Assembly (NCBI RefSeq): GCF_000227585.1
Contig: NZ_CAFB01000039.1
Location: 1-57,259 of the forward strand
DNA length: 57,259 nucleotides
Reading direction: 5' to 3'
DNA from: Candidatus Glomeribacter gigasporarum BEG34
Lineage (GTDB): Bacteria > Pseudomonadota > Gammaproteobacteria > Burkholderiales > Burkholderiaceae
The first letter of the stretch is position 1. Every line of letters starts with the position of its first letter. The notes beneath the pieces were generated by a model. It saw only the letters and a list, made by a program, of their open reading frames with translations. It did no database searches and had not been told where the DNA came from. The translations under genes and the position numbers were made by a program. Positions 47,004-56,927 of the stretch are shown one piece after another.

Positions 47004-47069
47004 AGCTCCGCTTCCTGCGCTCCATCCTCCAGGCTTCCGGGCGCTCGGATATAGATCGTGAACAGGCGC
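47004..47069 (+). repeat. Family B repeat, right part only, at the rpoD stop
   Basis: GCTCCGCTTCCTGCGCTCC, GGGCGCTCGGATA and AGATCGTGAACAGGCGCT match the right half of the family B copy at 50216 (GCTCCGGTTCCTGCGCTCC then AGATCGTGAACAGGTTCT). It ends directly at the rpoD stop codon. Confidence 0.8.
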
Positions 47070-49166
47070 TTAACCGCCTTCGAGAAAAGGCTTCAATTTA
47101 TCAGAACGGCTTGGATGACGCGATTTACGCATCGCCTTGGCTTCAATCTGACGAATCCGCTCGCGCGTGACATCAAATTGCTTGCCGACTTCTTCGAGCG
47201 TATAGTCTGTACTCATCTCAATACCGAAGCGCATCCGCAATACTTTCGCTTCGCGCGGGGTAAGCGTCTCGAGCAGTTCCTTCACAGCATCCTGTAGACC
47301 CGCCTGCAACGCGGCATCCGCTGGCGCAACGGTATGGGTGTCTTCAATGAAATCGCCCAGGTGCGAGTCTTCATCATCTCCGATTGGGGTTTCCATCGAG
47401 ATCGGCTCTTTTGCGATCTTCAGGATTTTGCGGATTTTGTCTTCCGGCATTTCCATGCGCGCCGCCAGCGTCGAAGAATCGGGTTCAGCCCCCGTCTCCT
47501 GAAGAATCTGGCGGGAAATACGGTTCATTTTGTTGATCGTTTCGATCATATGAACCGGAATCCGGATGGTGCGCGCCTGATCGGCAATCGCGCGCGTAAT
47601 GGCCTGGCGAATCCACCAGGTGGCATAGGTTGAGAATTTATAACCGCGACGGTATTCAAATTTATCGACCGCCTTCATCAAGCCTACGTTGCCTTCCTGA
47701 ATCAGGTCGAGAAATTGCAGACCGCGGTTGGTATATTTTTTTGCAATGGAAATCACCAGACGCAGATTCGCCTCGATCATTTCGCGTTTCGCCCGACGCG
47801 CCTTTAATTCCCCGGCGTTCATTTGACGCGAAATTTCCTTCAGATCTTTCAGCGGCAACACGATACGCGCTTGCAGTTCAATCAGCTTTTGCTGATGCTC
47901 ATGAATTTCCGGAAGATAGCGCTCAAGCGCGACGCTATAAGGGCGGCGGGCATGAATCAGCGAAGGCGCCCAGTCAAGATTTGTTTCATTGTCCGGGAAG
48001 CTGGCGATAAATTCATCGCGCGGCATCCGGCATTTATCGACCACGGTATGCAGGGTGCGCCGTTCGATCACGCGCACTTCCTCCACCTGCGCGCGCAAGG
48101 TATCACACAGACGTTCAATGGTGCGCGCAGTAAAGCGGATCAATTCAAGTTCATTCTGAATGGTCTTCTGCGCTTTTAAATACGCTTTGGATTGATAACC
48201 TTCTTTCTCGTACGCGCGGCGCATTTTGTCGAACCAGCGGCCGACGCGAGTGAATCTATCCAGCGAGACGCGCTTCAATTCGGCCAGTTGCGCGGCATTG
48301 GCGCGTTCAGCCGCCTCTTCATCGTCCTCATTTTCATCTTCCGAGAAGTCAGCCGAGAACCCGTCCGCATCCTCTTCCAGATCGATTAAACCGTCGACCA
48401 GTTCCTCAATGCGTAGTTGGTCCTGTTTGACATGCGCGGCGAGTTCGAGAATCTGGGCGATGGTGGTCGGGCATGCGGAAATCGCCTGAATCATATGTTT
48501 CAGGCCGTCTTCGATGCGTTTGGCGATTTCGATCTCGCTTTCCCGGTTCAACAGTTCGATAGAACCCATCTCGCGCATGTACATGCGCACTGGATCGGTC
48601 GTTCGTCCAAATTCCGAGTCGACGTGAGTCAGCGCAACTTCGGCTTCCTCAACCTCATCATCGCTGGTCGCCGCGGGCGCGTTATCATTGAGCAGCAATG
48701 CTTCAGCATCGGGCGCTTGATCGACCACGGCAATGCCCATATCACTGAATGTGCCGATAATTGTATCGATCGCTTCAGTTTCAACAATATCTTCCGGCAA
48801 GTGATCGTTGATTTCAGCGTGGGTCAAGAAGCTACGTTCTTTCCCTAGCTTGATTAGGGCGCGTAATTTGGCGCGCCGCTCCTCAAGTCCGGCGGCGTTG
48901 TTCGCTGCATGCAATGCGAATGCTTCTTTTAGAAGCGCCTTTTCACGGGCGCGCCGTTCCCGCGCTTTTAATTTTTCAGTTTTTGCAGGTATATTGGAGC
49001 GCGCGCGCCGCTTGATGTCCGCGCCCTTTTTTGAATCCTTAGCGGCTTTAACCGGATGCCCCGCGGCTGCGGCGCTTTTGGCGGTTTTCAACACAGTATG
49101 ACGCGCAACGCGCGTTTTACCCGCCGCGCTCCTTTGCGCTAATTTTCCATCCGCCGTTTTTGCCAT
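47070..49166 (-). CDS. rpoD: Primary sigma factor RpoD (sigma-70)
   Basis: The 698-residue protein has a basic Ala/Lys-rich leader (about 1-80) and region 1.1 (about 95-165). An acidic non-conserved segment ([12 protein letters not shown]) follows. Region 2 is the family consensus ([79 protein letters not shown] in order). Region 4 is [26 protein letters not shown]. It directs general transcription. The rpsU-dnaG partners usually found upstream are absent. A family C repeat lies in its upstream region and a family B fragment at its stop. Confidence 0.97.
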   Translation of the reverse strand: MAKTADGKLAQRSAAGKTRVARHTVLKTAKSAAAAGHPVKAAKDSKKGADIKRRARSNIPAKTEKLKARERRAREKALLKEAFALHAANNAAGLEERRAKLRALIKLGKERSFLTHAEINDHLPEDIVETEAIDTIIGTFSDMGIAVVDQAPDAEALLLNDNAPAATSDDEVEEAEVALTHVDSEFGRTTDPVRMYMREMGSIELLNRESEIEIAKRIEDGLKHMIQAISACPTTIAQILELAAHVKQDQLRIEELVDGLIDLEEDADGFSADFSEDENEDDEEAAERANAAQLAELKRVSLDRFTRVGRWFDKMRRAYEKEGYQSKAYLKAQKTIQNELELIRFTARTIERLCDTLRAQVEEVRVIERRTLHTVVDKCRMPRDEFIASFPDNETNLDWAPSLIHARRPYSVALERYLPEIHEHQQKLIELQARIVLPLKDLKEISRQMNAGELKARRAKREMIEANLRLVISIAKKYTNRGLQFLDLIQEGNVGLMKAVDKFEYRRGYKFSTYATWWIRQAITRAIADQARTIRIPVHMIETINKMNRISRQILQETGAEPDSSTLAARMEMPEDKIRKILKIAKEPISMETPIGDDEDSHLGDFIEDTHTVAPADAALQAGLQDAVKELLETLTPREAKVLRMRFGIEMSTDYTLEEVGKQFDVTRERIRQIEAKAMRKSRHPSRSDKLKPFLEGG

Positions 49167-49289
49167 TGCGATCTGCCCTGACCCGAAATAATGCGCTGCC
49201 CATCAAAATTTTCAAAGTATAACATGCGCGCGCTATTGAGAGTGGTTTATTCTGTAGAGATTGCATGACTTTAAGGCGGCGCCCATTGC

Positions 49290-49395
49290 TATAGCCAAGC
49301 GCATTTAATTTGAGACAAGGAAGCAGCCGCGAAGACAGTATATAAATACGGCGAGCTTTGAAGCCGCCGTATCAGATGAAATGCGCTTGGCTATA
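49290..49395 (+). repeat. Family C palindromic repeat (106 bp) between rpoD and a Bax-inhibitor-1 gene
   Basis: TATAGCCAAGCGCATTT and its complement ending at 49395 are a 17-bp perfect terminal inverted repeat. Next to the left arm lies TTTGAGACAAGGAAGCAGC, then CGCGAAGACAGTAT. This is the reverse complement of the right half of the family C copy at 26631. The inner AATACGGCGAGC also occurs in the murD family A copy. It fills the middle of a 284-bp gap that holds nothing else I recognise. Confidence 0.9.
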
Positions 49396-49450
49396 CATGA
49401 AGAGGGCTTGTGCTCAGGCCCTCTATGTCTACCAGATTTATGTATCGTAT

Positions 49451-50152
49451 TTATTCGCGATGGCCGCCGAAAATGCCCAGAAGCGCCAACAGGTTGGTGA
49501 ATACATTATATAGATTGAGATAGATCGCCAGCGTTGCGCGCACGTAGTTTGTTTCCCCGCCACTGACGACGCGCTGCACGTCGAACAGCATGAAAGCGGA
49601 GAAAATGACGATGGCCATCACCGATACCGTCAGCATTAAAGCGGGCAGCTTCAGCCAGATATTGGCGACAGAGGCAATGATCAGCACAATCGCGCCCATA
49701 AAGAGCCATTGACCCAGGCCGGAAAAATCCCGTTTTGAAACGGTTGCGATGGTTGCCATCGTTGCAAAAATCGCGCCGGTGCCGCCAAATGCCAGCATGA
49801 TGAGCGATGCGCCATTTGAAAAACCCAGTATGAAGCTGAGCAGGCGTGAGAGCATCAGGCCCATGAAGAAAGTGAACCCCAGCAATAAGGCAACGCCAAT
49901 GCCGCTATTTTTAAAGCGCTCAATCGCAAACATGAAACCGAACGCAATGCCCATAAACAACAGCATGCTCATGCCTGGGCTTGTGGCGGATAGCAGGGAA
50001 AACCCGGCCGAGACGCCGAGCCACGCGCCGAAAACGGTCGGCGCCATCGAAGCAGCCAACAACCAGTAGGTATTCCGCAATACTGTATTACGCGCAGTGA
50101 CGTTTGAGATCACGCCATTGCCGCTTAGATCATAGATTTGATCATTCCTCAT
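49451..50152 (-). CDS. Bax inhibitor-1 family membrane protein
   Basis: The 233 residues contain seven hydrophobic segments. RNTYWLLAASMAPTVFGAWLGVSAG begins the first, and the last is FTNLLALLGIFGGHRE. LFDVQRVVSGGETNYVRATLAIYLNLYNVF is the conserved C-terminal stretch with aspartates linked to proton/calcium sensing in BI-1 proteins. E. coli YccA of this family interacts with FtsH. Function here is not defined. Confidence 0.9.
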   Translation of the reverse strand: MRNDQIYDLSGNGVISNVTARNTVLRNTYWLLAASMAPTVFGAWLGVSAGFSLLSATSPGMSMLLFMGIAFGFMFAIERFKNSGIGVALLLGFTFFMGLMLSRLLSFILGFSNGASLIMLAFGGTGAIFATMATIATVSKRDFSGLGQWLFMGAIVLIIASVANIWLKLPALMLTVSVMAIVIFSAFMLFDVQRVVSGGETNYVRATLAIYLNLYNVFTNLLALLGIFGGHRE

Positions 50153-50215
50153 TTCCCCTCCTCACAAAAATATAATGACGCAGCATACCTTGTTCTCAAT
50201 CCAATTTCCAATCTC

Positions 50216-50359
50216 AGAACCTGTTCACGATCTTACTGCGCGCCCGTGAGCCCGCGTCGGGCGGTGCTCGGAATCCTCACATATTACGTATATGCTCCGG
50301 TTCCTGCGCTCCGTCCTCCTTGGCTGACAGGCGCTCGTCACAGATCGTGAACAGGTTCT
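50216..50359 (+). repeat. Family B palindromic repeat (144 bp)
   Basis: AGAACCTGTTCACGATCT and AGATCGTGAACAGGTTCT are an 18-bp perfect terminal inverted repeat. Inside lie CTTACTGCGCGCCCGTGAG, GCTCGGAATCCTCACATAT and GCTCCGGTTCCTGCGCTCC. It lies between the Bax-inhibitor-1 gene and fliO, 43 bp past the fliO stop, and this is the most intact copy of the family. Confidence 0.93.
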
Positions 50360-50401
50360 CAGAAGTCATTGACAGCCTTTCGTCTATTGATGAAATGATT
50401 T

Positions 50402-50785
50402 CTATCCATTTTTATGCTCCGGCGCGGCTGGAAACTGATGCAAGAGACGGACGCTGCCCTGGGCAACGCCCAGCACCAGCCAGGTGTTGCGCACTTCGAC
50501 GATCACGACCCTTTCCCGCTGCGTGAGTGCCATTGCGTCTATCCATTTGATAAGGCCGGTGCGCCGCAAACCAGGCCGGAGCCCGAAACGGCGCACTATC
50601 CATGCACAGACGAAAATCAGCCCCAATACGGTCAATAAGCCAATCACCGTGCGTACCATTGCGCCGGCGCCTGTTTCAACCATCAACGCGCTGGATGGCT
50701 CGGCAAGGAGGGGAGATGAAAAAAGGCAGGCGCTGAGCGCGCCTATTTTCCAGCAGGACGAAAATTTGGACAGGAGTTTGAGCAT
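50402..50785 (-). CDS. fliO: Flagellar biosynthesis protein FliO, orphan
   Basis: From ATG 50785 the 127-residue product has a signal-like N-terminus (LLSKFSSCWKIGALSACLFSSPLLAEPSSA) and a membrane segment MVRTVIGLLTVLGLIFVCAWIVRRFG. The cytoplasmic FliO domain includes IKWIDAMALTQRERVVIVEVRNTWLVLGVAQGSVRLLHQF. FliO helps assemble the FliPQR export gate of flagella. No fliP, fliQ, fliR or other flagellar gene is in the window, so it is an isolated remnant or part of a dispersed set. Confidence 0.82.
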   Translation of the reverse strand: MLKLLSKFSSCWKIGALSACLFSSPLLAEPSSALMVETGAGAMVRTVIGLLTVLGLIFVCAWIVRRFGLRPGLRRTGLIKWIDAMALTQRERVVIVEVRNTWLVLGVAQGSVRLLHQFPAAPEHKNG

Positions 50786-50816
50786 GCAGCACAATTGAAG
50801 CGCGACAAATGGCCCA

Positions 50817-51569
50817 TCAAGACGAAGGGCGCTGATGCGCCGCCGCATCCATCAGATTGACTTTGCCTGTTCCAATATCATACACAGCCCCGACCACTTT
50901 CACCTTCCCTTGCTGCACAAAGCGCTTGAAGACCGGTTCGGCGGTTTTGAGACGTTGCGCATTCAGCCGGACATTTTCAACTATTGCGCGTTCAACCAGA
51001 TCGGGCGCGGAAGGGTCTGTTTTTTTTACATTCCTGACCGCTGGCTTGAGGGACTGGATCAGATGAGGCAAGTGTCCCGGCAGCGCGGTATTCTCCTGGA
51101 TGACTTGCAGGGCCGCCTTGATCGCGCCGCAGTTGCTATGTCCCAGAATCATCACCAGAGGGACGGATAAAAACTGGATCGCATATTCCAGACTGGCCAG
51201 GCCATCCTCATTCACAAAATTGCCCGCCAGACGGACCAGAAAAAGATCTCCTGGGCCTTGATCAAACATCAGCTCAGGCGCAACGCGCGAATCAGCGCAC
51301 GCCAGAATCGCCGCAATCGGATGCTGCGCTTTCGCGCGGGCGGCGCGACCGGCAGAAAAGTCCTTGTGCTTCGATATGTTCGACACATAACGCGCATTGC
51401 CTTCCATTAAGCGCTGCAAGGCCGCATCCGTTGTGATTGCATTTTGCGGCGTCGAGCCTTCTTCTTGCGCCGCAAAAGCGCGGCCTAAGGGCAACACAGA
51501 GACGGATAGAGCAGCCGCGCCTGTCAGCAGGAAATGGCGGCGGGAAACGGATGACATCACAGAGTGCAT
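50817..51569 (-). CDS. Exported beta-class carbonic anhydrase with Tat signal
   Basis: From ATG 51569 (AGGGAGA 9 bp upstream) the product has about 250 residues. It starts with a twin-arginine signal SVSRRHFLLTGAAALSVSVLPLGRAFAA. The zinc and catalytic motifs ACADSRV and GHSNCGA are intact. It interconverts CO2 and bicarbonate, here probably in the periplasm. No Tat genes are in the window. Confidence 0.92.
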   Translation of the reverse strand: MHSVMSSVSRRHFLLTGAAALSVSVLPLGRAFAAQEEGSTPQNAITTDAALQRLMEGNARYVSNISKHKDFSAGRAARAKAQHPIAAILACADSRVAPELMFDQGPGDLFLVRLAGNFVNEDGLASLEYAIQFLSVPLVMILGHSNCGAIKAALQVIQENTALPGHLPHLIQSLKPAVRNVKKTDPSAPDLVERAIVENVRLNAQRLKTAEPVFKRFVQQGKVKVVGAVYDIGTGKVNLMDAAAHQRPSS

Positions 51570-51599
51570 AACAGTTCTCCCTATTGGCAAGTGTGCAAA

Positions 51600-52415
51600 T
51601 CAAATATGGCTTCTAATCGTATCGCGCATCCGTTGCGCGGCGCGCGCGGCGGCAAGCGCAAAGTCTGCGTCATTTCCCGCATACAGAATTGCGCGCGACG
51701 CATTGATCAACAGACCGTTTCCCTGCCGCGTGCAACCCGCCTGAACCGCTGCTCTGATCTCTCCCCCTTGCACACCGGCGCCCGGTATCAGCAGCGGCAC
51801 CTTATCGCCCGCAATCCGGCGTACGATAGCGATGTCTTTGGGAAAAGTGGCGCCCATGACCAAGCCCAATTGCCCGTTCGCATTCCACTGCTTAACCGCG
51901 CGCTGTGCAATGATCTGGTAAATGTAAGCATTCCCCGCTCTTTGCAACTGTACCTCAGCGCCGCCCTCATTGGAGGTGCGGCATAAAACAATGACCCCTT
52001 TATCCGGATGCGCAAAATACGGCGCGATTGAATCTGTGCCCAGATAGGGATTCACCGTGAGCGCATCAGCGCGGTAGCGTTCAAAGGCTTCGCGCGCATA
52101 GAGCGCCGCCGTGCTGCCAATATCGCCGCGTTTCGCATCCAGAATGACCGGAACGCCTGGGTATTGCGTATGGATATACGCAATCAGTTTCTCTAACTGC
52201 GCCTCGGCGCGATACGCCGAGAAATACGCGATTTGCGGCTTGAAGGCGCATGCATAGGGGGCGGTTGCATCGACAATGGCGCGGCAAAATTCAAGAATGG
52301 TATCGGCGCGGCCCGTGAGCGGCGGCGGAAAACGCGCCGGTTCCGGATCAAGACCGACGCATAGCATGGAGTCGGTTCGCCGCCATGCTGCATTAAGCAT
52401 TTGAATAAAGTTCAT
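51600..52415 (-). CDS. pyrF: Orotidine 5'-phosphate decarboxylase PyrF (type 2)
   Basis: PyrF makes UMP from OMP. The 271 residues have MLCVGLDPEPARFP, FKPQIAYFSAYRAEAQLEKL and the catalytic VILDAKRGDIGSTA with its Asp-Lys-Asp array, and LIPGAGVQGG near the end. These belong to the longer type 2 enzymes of mycobacteria and betaproteobacteria. Confidence 0.96.
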   Translation of the reverse strand: MNFIQMLNAAWRRTDSMLCVGLDPEPARFPPPLTGRADTILEFCRAIVDATAPYACAFKPQIAYFSAYRAEAQLEKLIAYIHTQYPGVPVILDAKRGDIGSTAALYAREAFERYRADALTVNPYLGTDSIAPYFAHPDKGVIVLCRTSNEGGAEVQLQRAGNAYIYQIIAQRAVKQWNANGQLGLVMGATFPKDIAIVRRIAGDKVPLLIPGAGVQGGEIRAAVQAGCTRQGNGLLINASRAILYAGNDADFALAAARAAQRMRDTIRSHI

Positions 52416-52439
52416 GAGAAGTCATTTCATAAATGGCTG

Positions 52440-54101
52440 CTATTTCCCTGCTCTGAGCATTTCTTCCGCATGCTGGCGAGTCGTTTGAGTGATCTGGATG
52501 CCGCCGAGCATCCGGGCGATTTCCTCAATCCGTCCGCTTTGGTCTAGCCGGACGATATCGCTGACCGTTTGGCCGTCTGCGCGTTCCTTGGCGGCGCGCC
52601 AATGCGTATCTGCACACACCGCGACCTGCGGCAGATGCGTGACGCATAATATCTGCTGGCGCTGCGCGAGCTGGCGCAGTAATCGTCCTACGACTTCAGC
52701 GACGGCGCCGCCGATACCGCTATCGACTTCGTCAAAGATCAGCGTCGGGTTTGGATTGACAGAACGGGCAATCACCGCCAGCGCCAAACCAATGCGAGCC
52801 AGTTCGCCGCCGGACACGATTTTTGCAAGTGGACGCAACGGCGCGCCTGGATGCGCGGCGATGCGGAACTCAATCTGTTCCAGCCCGTGCGCATTGCCTT
52901 CGGGCAGCGGAATCAGCGCCGCTTCAAAGCATCCGCCGGGCATTGCGAGCGTCTGCATGCTCTGGGTCACGGCTGCGCTTAACGTGCGTGCAGCCTGCGC
53001 GCGTGCATTGGATAAACGTTGGGCAACTGCGTTGTACCGCTCCTTCGCCTGCGTGCACGCCGTTTGCAACGCATCGGTATCGACCGCCGCGTCAAGCACA
53101 GCCAGACGCGCCCGACGCGCCGCGTGTTCGGCGGACAGTGTTCCTGGCGGTATGCGCAGTTTGCGCGCGCACATATGAAGCGCCTCAAGCCGCGCGCTCA
53201 GTTGCGCGAGTGGCTGCGGATCGGGTTCGACGCGGCGCGAATAATGGCTCAATACATAGACCGCTTCGCGCAACTGGATTTCAGCCGACTCCAGCGCTGC
53301 GAGCGCCTCATTCAATGCCTCGTCTATCTGCGCCAGTTCGCGTATGCGCGCAATCCATGCGCCCAGGCGCGCAAGCAGCGCGTGATCGGCATTGGAAAGC
53401 GCATCGAGCGCGCCGTGCAGGCCGGCGCTTAAATCCGCCGCATGCGATAGACGCCGGTGCTCGGCATTGACCGTCTCCCATTCGTTGGGAGCGGGCGCGA
53501 GCGCGTCCAGTTCAGACAATTGCCAGACAAGCTGCTCGCGTTCCAGTTGTGTCTCGCGCACCGCGTCGGCGGCGCGCCGCAAAGCGTCAAGCGCCGCCCG
53601 CCAGGCGCGCCACGCATGGGCCGTTTCCTCCGCGAGCGTCCACGCATTCGCATAATCGTCCAGCAGCGCGCGCTGCACCTGCGCGCGCAGCACCTGCTGA
53701 TGCGCGTGCTGGCCGTGAATATCGACCAGAAAAGCGCCGATTTCACGCAGTTGTGCGAGCGCCACCGGCGTGCCGTTGATGAACGCGCGCGAACGGCCAT
53801 TGCAGTCAATTGCGCGCCGCAATTGAATGGCGTTAGGCTCGGTCTCTGTATCCAGCGCCTGCGCGGCCAGACAGCGGCGGGCCGGTTCAGTCAGCTCAAA
53901 CTCCGCGCTCAATTGCGCGCGCGCGCAGCCTGCGCGGATGACATCGGCTTCGGCGCGCGCGCCGCAGAGGAGAGAAAGCGCATCGATCAGAATGGATTTG
54001 CCCGCGCCCGTCTCGCCGGAGAATACGGTCAATCCCGCCTCAAATTCCATGTCAAGCGCGGTCACAATCACAAAATCCTGAATCGATAGGCGGCGCAGCA
54101 T
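52440..54101 (-). CDS. recN: DNA repair protein RecN
   Basis: RecN is an SMC-like ATPase acting at double-strand breaks. The 553 residues start with the ABC half LRRLSIQDFVIVTALDMEF and Walker A GETGAGKS (29-36). A long coiled coil follows, then the signature region KIVSGGELARIGLALAV and Walker B TLIFDEVDSGIGG. It follows nadK by one base, so the two form an operon. Confidence 0.96.
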   Translation of the reverse strand: MLRRLSIQDFVIVTALDMEFEAGLTVFSGETGAGKSILIDALSLLCGARAEADVIRAGCARAQLSAEFELTEPARRCLAAQALDTETEPNAIQLRRAIDCNGRSRAFINGTPVALAQLREIGAFLVDIHGQHAHQQVLRAQVQRALLDDYANAWTLAEETAHAWRAWRAALDALRRAADAVRETQLEREQLVWQLSELDALAPAPNEWETVNAEHRRLSHAADLSAGLHGALDALSNADHALLARLGAWIARIRELAQIDEALNEALAALESAEIQLREAVYVLSHYSRRVEPDPQPLAQLSARLEALHMCARKLRIPPGTLSAEHAARRARLAVLDAAVDTDALQTACTQAKERYNAVAQRLSNARAQAARTLSAAVTQSMQTLAMPGGCFEAALIPLPEGNAHGLEQIEFRIAAHPGAPLRPLAKIVSGGELARIGLALAVIARSVNPNPTLIFDEVDSGIGGAVAEVVGRLLRQLAQRQQILCVTHLPQVAVCADTHWRAAKERADGQTVSDIVRLDQSGRIEEIARMLGGIQITQTTRQHAEEMLRAGK

Positions 54102-54102
54102 G

Positions 54103-55011
54103 TCAGTTCAAATCGGGACAACGCGCCCCGCGCGCAGGATGTTCATGCCAGCCCAGTTTGTTGCGCAGGGTGGCGTAATGACTATGGCCGGCCGGATGCA
54201 GAAAGGGCACGGTATAACGCGAGCGGCTTACTTCCACCACATCTTTCAGCTGAAGTTGAGTCAACGATTGGGTATCGAAATTCACGTTCATTTCGCGCCC
54301 GTCGACGATCTGGATCGCAATCCGCGCATGATCTGGCAAGACGATCGGGCGGTTCGATAAAGTATGCGGCGCAATTGGAACCAGTACAATGCCCGCCAAC
54401 TGCGGATGCAGAATTGGCCCCTGCGACGATAAGGCATAGGCGGTTGAACCCGTCGGCGTTGCGGCAATCAGTCCATCCGAACGTTGCCGATACATAAAGC
54501 AGTCGTCCACATATACGCTGAGTTCCACCATGCCGGAGATGCCGCTGCGGTTCACGACGACATCATTAAAAGCAAGCGCATGATAAACCGGGCTGCCTTT
54601 GCGCAGCACGCGCGCGTCGAGCAGCGTGCGTTCTTCGCGCTCAAACCGCCCTTCGAGCATAACGGGCACCACGCGCAACATGTCACGGATTGGAATATCG
54701 GTGACAAAGCCGAGCCGTCCGCGGTTCACGCCAATTAATGGCGTGCCATACGGCGCCAACTGACGCCCCATTCCCAGCATCGTGCCATCTCCGCCAATGA
54801 CCACTGCCACATCCGCGCGCGTGCCGATTTCGCTGGCTGAAAGCAGGGAATACTCAGTCAGGCGGGCGGCCTGTGCAGTTTGCGCTTCGCACACCACTTC
54901 AAATCCGCGCTTCCGGATGCAACGCGCAAGCAGGATAAGCAATTCGCGCAAATCCGGAATATCGGCGCGGCCAATGAGTGCAATGGTTTTAAACGAACGG
55001 ATGTTTTTCAT
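54103..55011 (-). CDS. nadK: NAD kinase
   Basis: NadK phosphorylates NAD to NADP. The 302 residues have the [11 protein letters not shown] motif near residue 73, [25 protein letters not shown] and [16 protein letters not shown]. It is the first gene of the nadK-recN pair. Its 5' end faces the divergent trxA. Confidence 0.97.
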   Translation of the reverse strand: MKNIRSFKTIALIGRADIPDLRELLILLARCIRKRGFEVVCEAQTAQAARLTEYSLLSASEIGTRADVAVVIGGDGTMLGMGRQLAPYGTPLIGVNRGRLGFVTDIPIRDMLRVVPVMLEGRFEREERTLLDARVLRKGSPVYHALAFNDVVVNRSGISGMVELSVYVDDCFMYRQRSDGLIAATPTGSTAYALSSQGPILHPQLAGIVLVPIAPHTLSNRPIVLPDHARIAIQIVDGREMNVNFDTQSLTQLQLKDVVEVSRSRYTVPFLHPAGHSHYATLRNKLGWHEHPARGARCPDLN

Positions 55012-55113
55012 CTCTCTGCATGAGCCATGCCTTTCAGAGCTTTTTTGATGTATTGTATGGATGTATTGTGATAGATTTATCTCATCTGCTTACGAGTGAA
55101 AAAACGGAATACT

Positions 55114-55449
55114 ATGAGTGAACACAACGCGGTTAAAACCGTCAGTGATGCCTCCTTTGAGAGTGATGTGCTCCAGGCCAGCCAGCCCGTTCTGCTGGAT
55201 TTCTGGGCGCAGTGGTGCGCTCCCTGCAAGCAGATCGCCCCCATTCTTGAAGAACTTGCGCAGACTTATCAAGGCGTGCAGATCGCGAAAATCAATGTTG
55301 AACAGCATCCAGCCACGGCGGCGCGATTTGGCGTGCGCGGCATTCCAACGCTCATCCTGTTCAAGAACGGCGCAGTTGTCGAACAGATTGTAGGCGCGCC
55401 TTCAAAGGCCAAACTGGAGGCTTTTCTTGAGCAGCATTTATCGCTATAA
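55114..55449 (+). CDS. trxA: Thioredoxin
   Basis: From ATG 55114 the product has 111 residues and the thioredoxin fold LLDFWAQWCAPCKQIAPILEEL, then IAKINVEQHPATAARFGVRGIPTLILFKNG with the cis-proline. The active site is WCAPC instead of the usual WCGPC of thioredoxin 1; this variant is known in other active thioredoxins. An upstream GTG at 55096 is in frame but less family-like. It precedes rho, as in many betaproteobacteria. Confidence 0.94.
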   Translation: MSEHNAVKTVSDASFESDVLQASQPVLLDFWAQWCAPCKQIAPILEELAQTYQGVQIAKINVEQHPATAARFGVRGIPTLILFKNGAVVEQIVGAPSKAKLEAFLEQHLSL

Positions 55450-55592
55450 AGGCGGCTGCTTGATTTCATCGGATGCTGCTACTTCTTGTTCCTGTTTGTG
55501 CCCAGCGGTAGAATTCTGTTTATTCTGAATTTCGAGCGCTCGCTCGGTTCTCTTTTTCTATCTTCTTCCCTCCATCTTCCCTGCCCAATTCT

Positions 55593-56855
55593 ATGCACTT
55601 ATCCGAGCTGAAGTCTTTGCACGTGTCGCAATTGATCGAAATGGCGTATCGCTTGGAGATCGAGAGCGCCAATCGCCTGCGCAAACAGGAACTGATGTTT
55701 GCCATTCTGAAAAAACGCGCGCGCACTGGCGAGACCATTTTCGGCGATGGCACGCTTGAAGTTCTGCCCGACGGGTTTGGGTTTCTGCGTTCGCCGGAAA
55801 CTTCCTATCTGGCAAGCCCTGATGATATTTATATCAGCCCGTCGCAAATCCGGCGCTTTAATCTGCATACCGGCGATACGATTGAGGGCGAAGTGCGCAC
55901 GCCTAAAGACGGCGAGCGCTATTTCGCGCTGGTCAAGGTTGACAAGATCAACGGTTTTCCGCCTGAGGCCTCAAAACATAAAATCATGTTTGAGAACCTC
56001 ACACCGCTGCATCCAGATACGCCTTTGATTCTCGAACGCGATTTGCGCGGCGAAGAAAATAACACCGGCCGCATCATCGATATGATCGCGCCGATTGGCA
56101 AAGGCCAGCGCGGCCTGATTGTCGCTTCGCCCAAATCGGGCAAAACGGTCATTCAACAACATATCGCGCACGCGATTACCACCAACTCTCCTGGGGTGAC
56201 GCTTTTTGTTCTTTTAATCGATGAGCGTCCTGAAGAAGTGACCGAAATGCAGCGCTCGGTCAAAGGTGAGGTGATTGCGTCGACCTTCGACGAGCCGGCG
56301 CTGCGTCATGTTCAGGTGGCGGAAATGGTCATTGAAAAAGCCAAGCGCCTGGTTGAAATGAAGCGGGATGTCGTGATTCTGCTGGATTCGATTACCCGTC
56401 TCGCGCGCGCGTACAACACGGTCATTCCAACTTCAGGCAAGGTGCTCACCGGCGGCGTGGATGCCAATGCGCTGCAGCGTCCCAAGCGCATTTTCGGCGC
56501 CGCGCGCAATATTGAAGAAGGCGGCTCGTTAACGATGATCGGCACCGCGATGATCGAAACAGGCAGCCGGATGGATGATGTGATTTATGAAGAATTCAAG
56601 GGCACTGGCAATATGGAAGTGCACCTTGAACGCAAACTTGCCGAGAAACGGGTCTATCCGGCCATCAATTTGAATAAATCGGGCACACGGCGTGAAGAAT
56701 TATTGATTAAGCCGGATATCCTTCAAAAAGTCTGGATATTGCGCAAGCTCATCCATGATATGGGTGAAATTGAAGCGATGGAATTCCTGCTCGACAAAGT
56801 AAGGCAAACCAAGAATAACGCTGAATTTTTTGATCTGATGCGCAGAAGCGGCTAG
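55593..56855 (+). CDS. rho: Transcription termination factor Rho
   Basis: The 420-residue helicase starts with [23 protein letters not shown]. It has the RNA-binding cold-shock-like domain ([38 protein letters not shown]), Walker A in ASPKSGKT, and Walker [19 protein letters not shown]. The final part is [27 protein letters not shown]. The length is standard. The stop TAG is formed by the left end of a family A repeat. Confidence 0.97.
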   Translation: MHLSELKSLHVSQLIEMAYRLEIESANRLRKQELMFAILKKRARTGETIFGDGTLEVLPDGFGFLRSPETSYLASPDDIYISPSQIRRFNLHTGDTIEGEVRTPKDGERYFALVKVDKINGFPPEASKHKIMFENLTPLHPDTPLILERDLRGEENNTGRIIDMIAPIGKGQRGLIVASPKSGKTVIQQHIAHAITTNSPGVTLFVLLIDERPEEVTEMQRSVKGEVIASTFDEPALRHVQVAEMVIEKAKRLVEMKRDVVILLDSITRLARAYNTVIPTSGKVLTGGVDANALQRPKRIFGAARNIEEGGSLTMIGTAMIETGSRMDDVIYEEFKGTGNMEVHLERKLAEKRVYPAINLNKSGTRREELLIKPDILQKVWILRKLIHDMGEIEAMEFLLDKVRQTKNNAEFFDLMRRSG

Positions 56856-56927
56856 CGCATTTTTCAGCGGCTTGCCCTGTGTCGCTTCGCGCTCGCTCCT
56901 TGAGCGATCTCACTGAAAAATGCGCTA
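56853..56927 (+). repeat. Family A palindromic repeat (75-bp form) at the rho stop
   Basis: TAGCGCATTTTTCAG and CTGAAAAATGCGCTA are a perfect 15-bp inverted repeat in which GAGC is changed to GCGC on both sides. TA bounds the element, and TAG at 56853-56855 is the rho stop. The core GCGGCTTGCCC and CTTCGCGCTCGCTCC is as in other copies. Confidence 0.95.
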
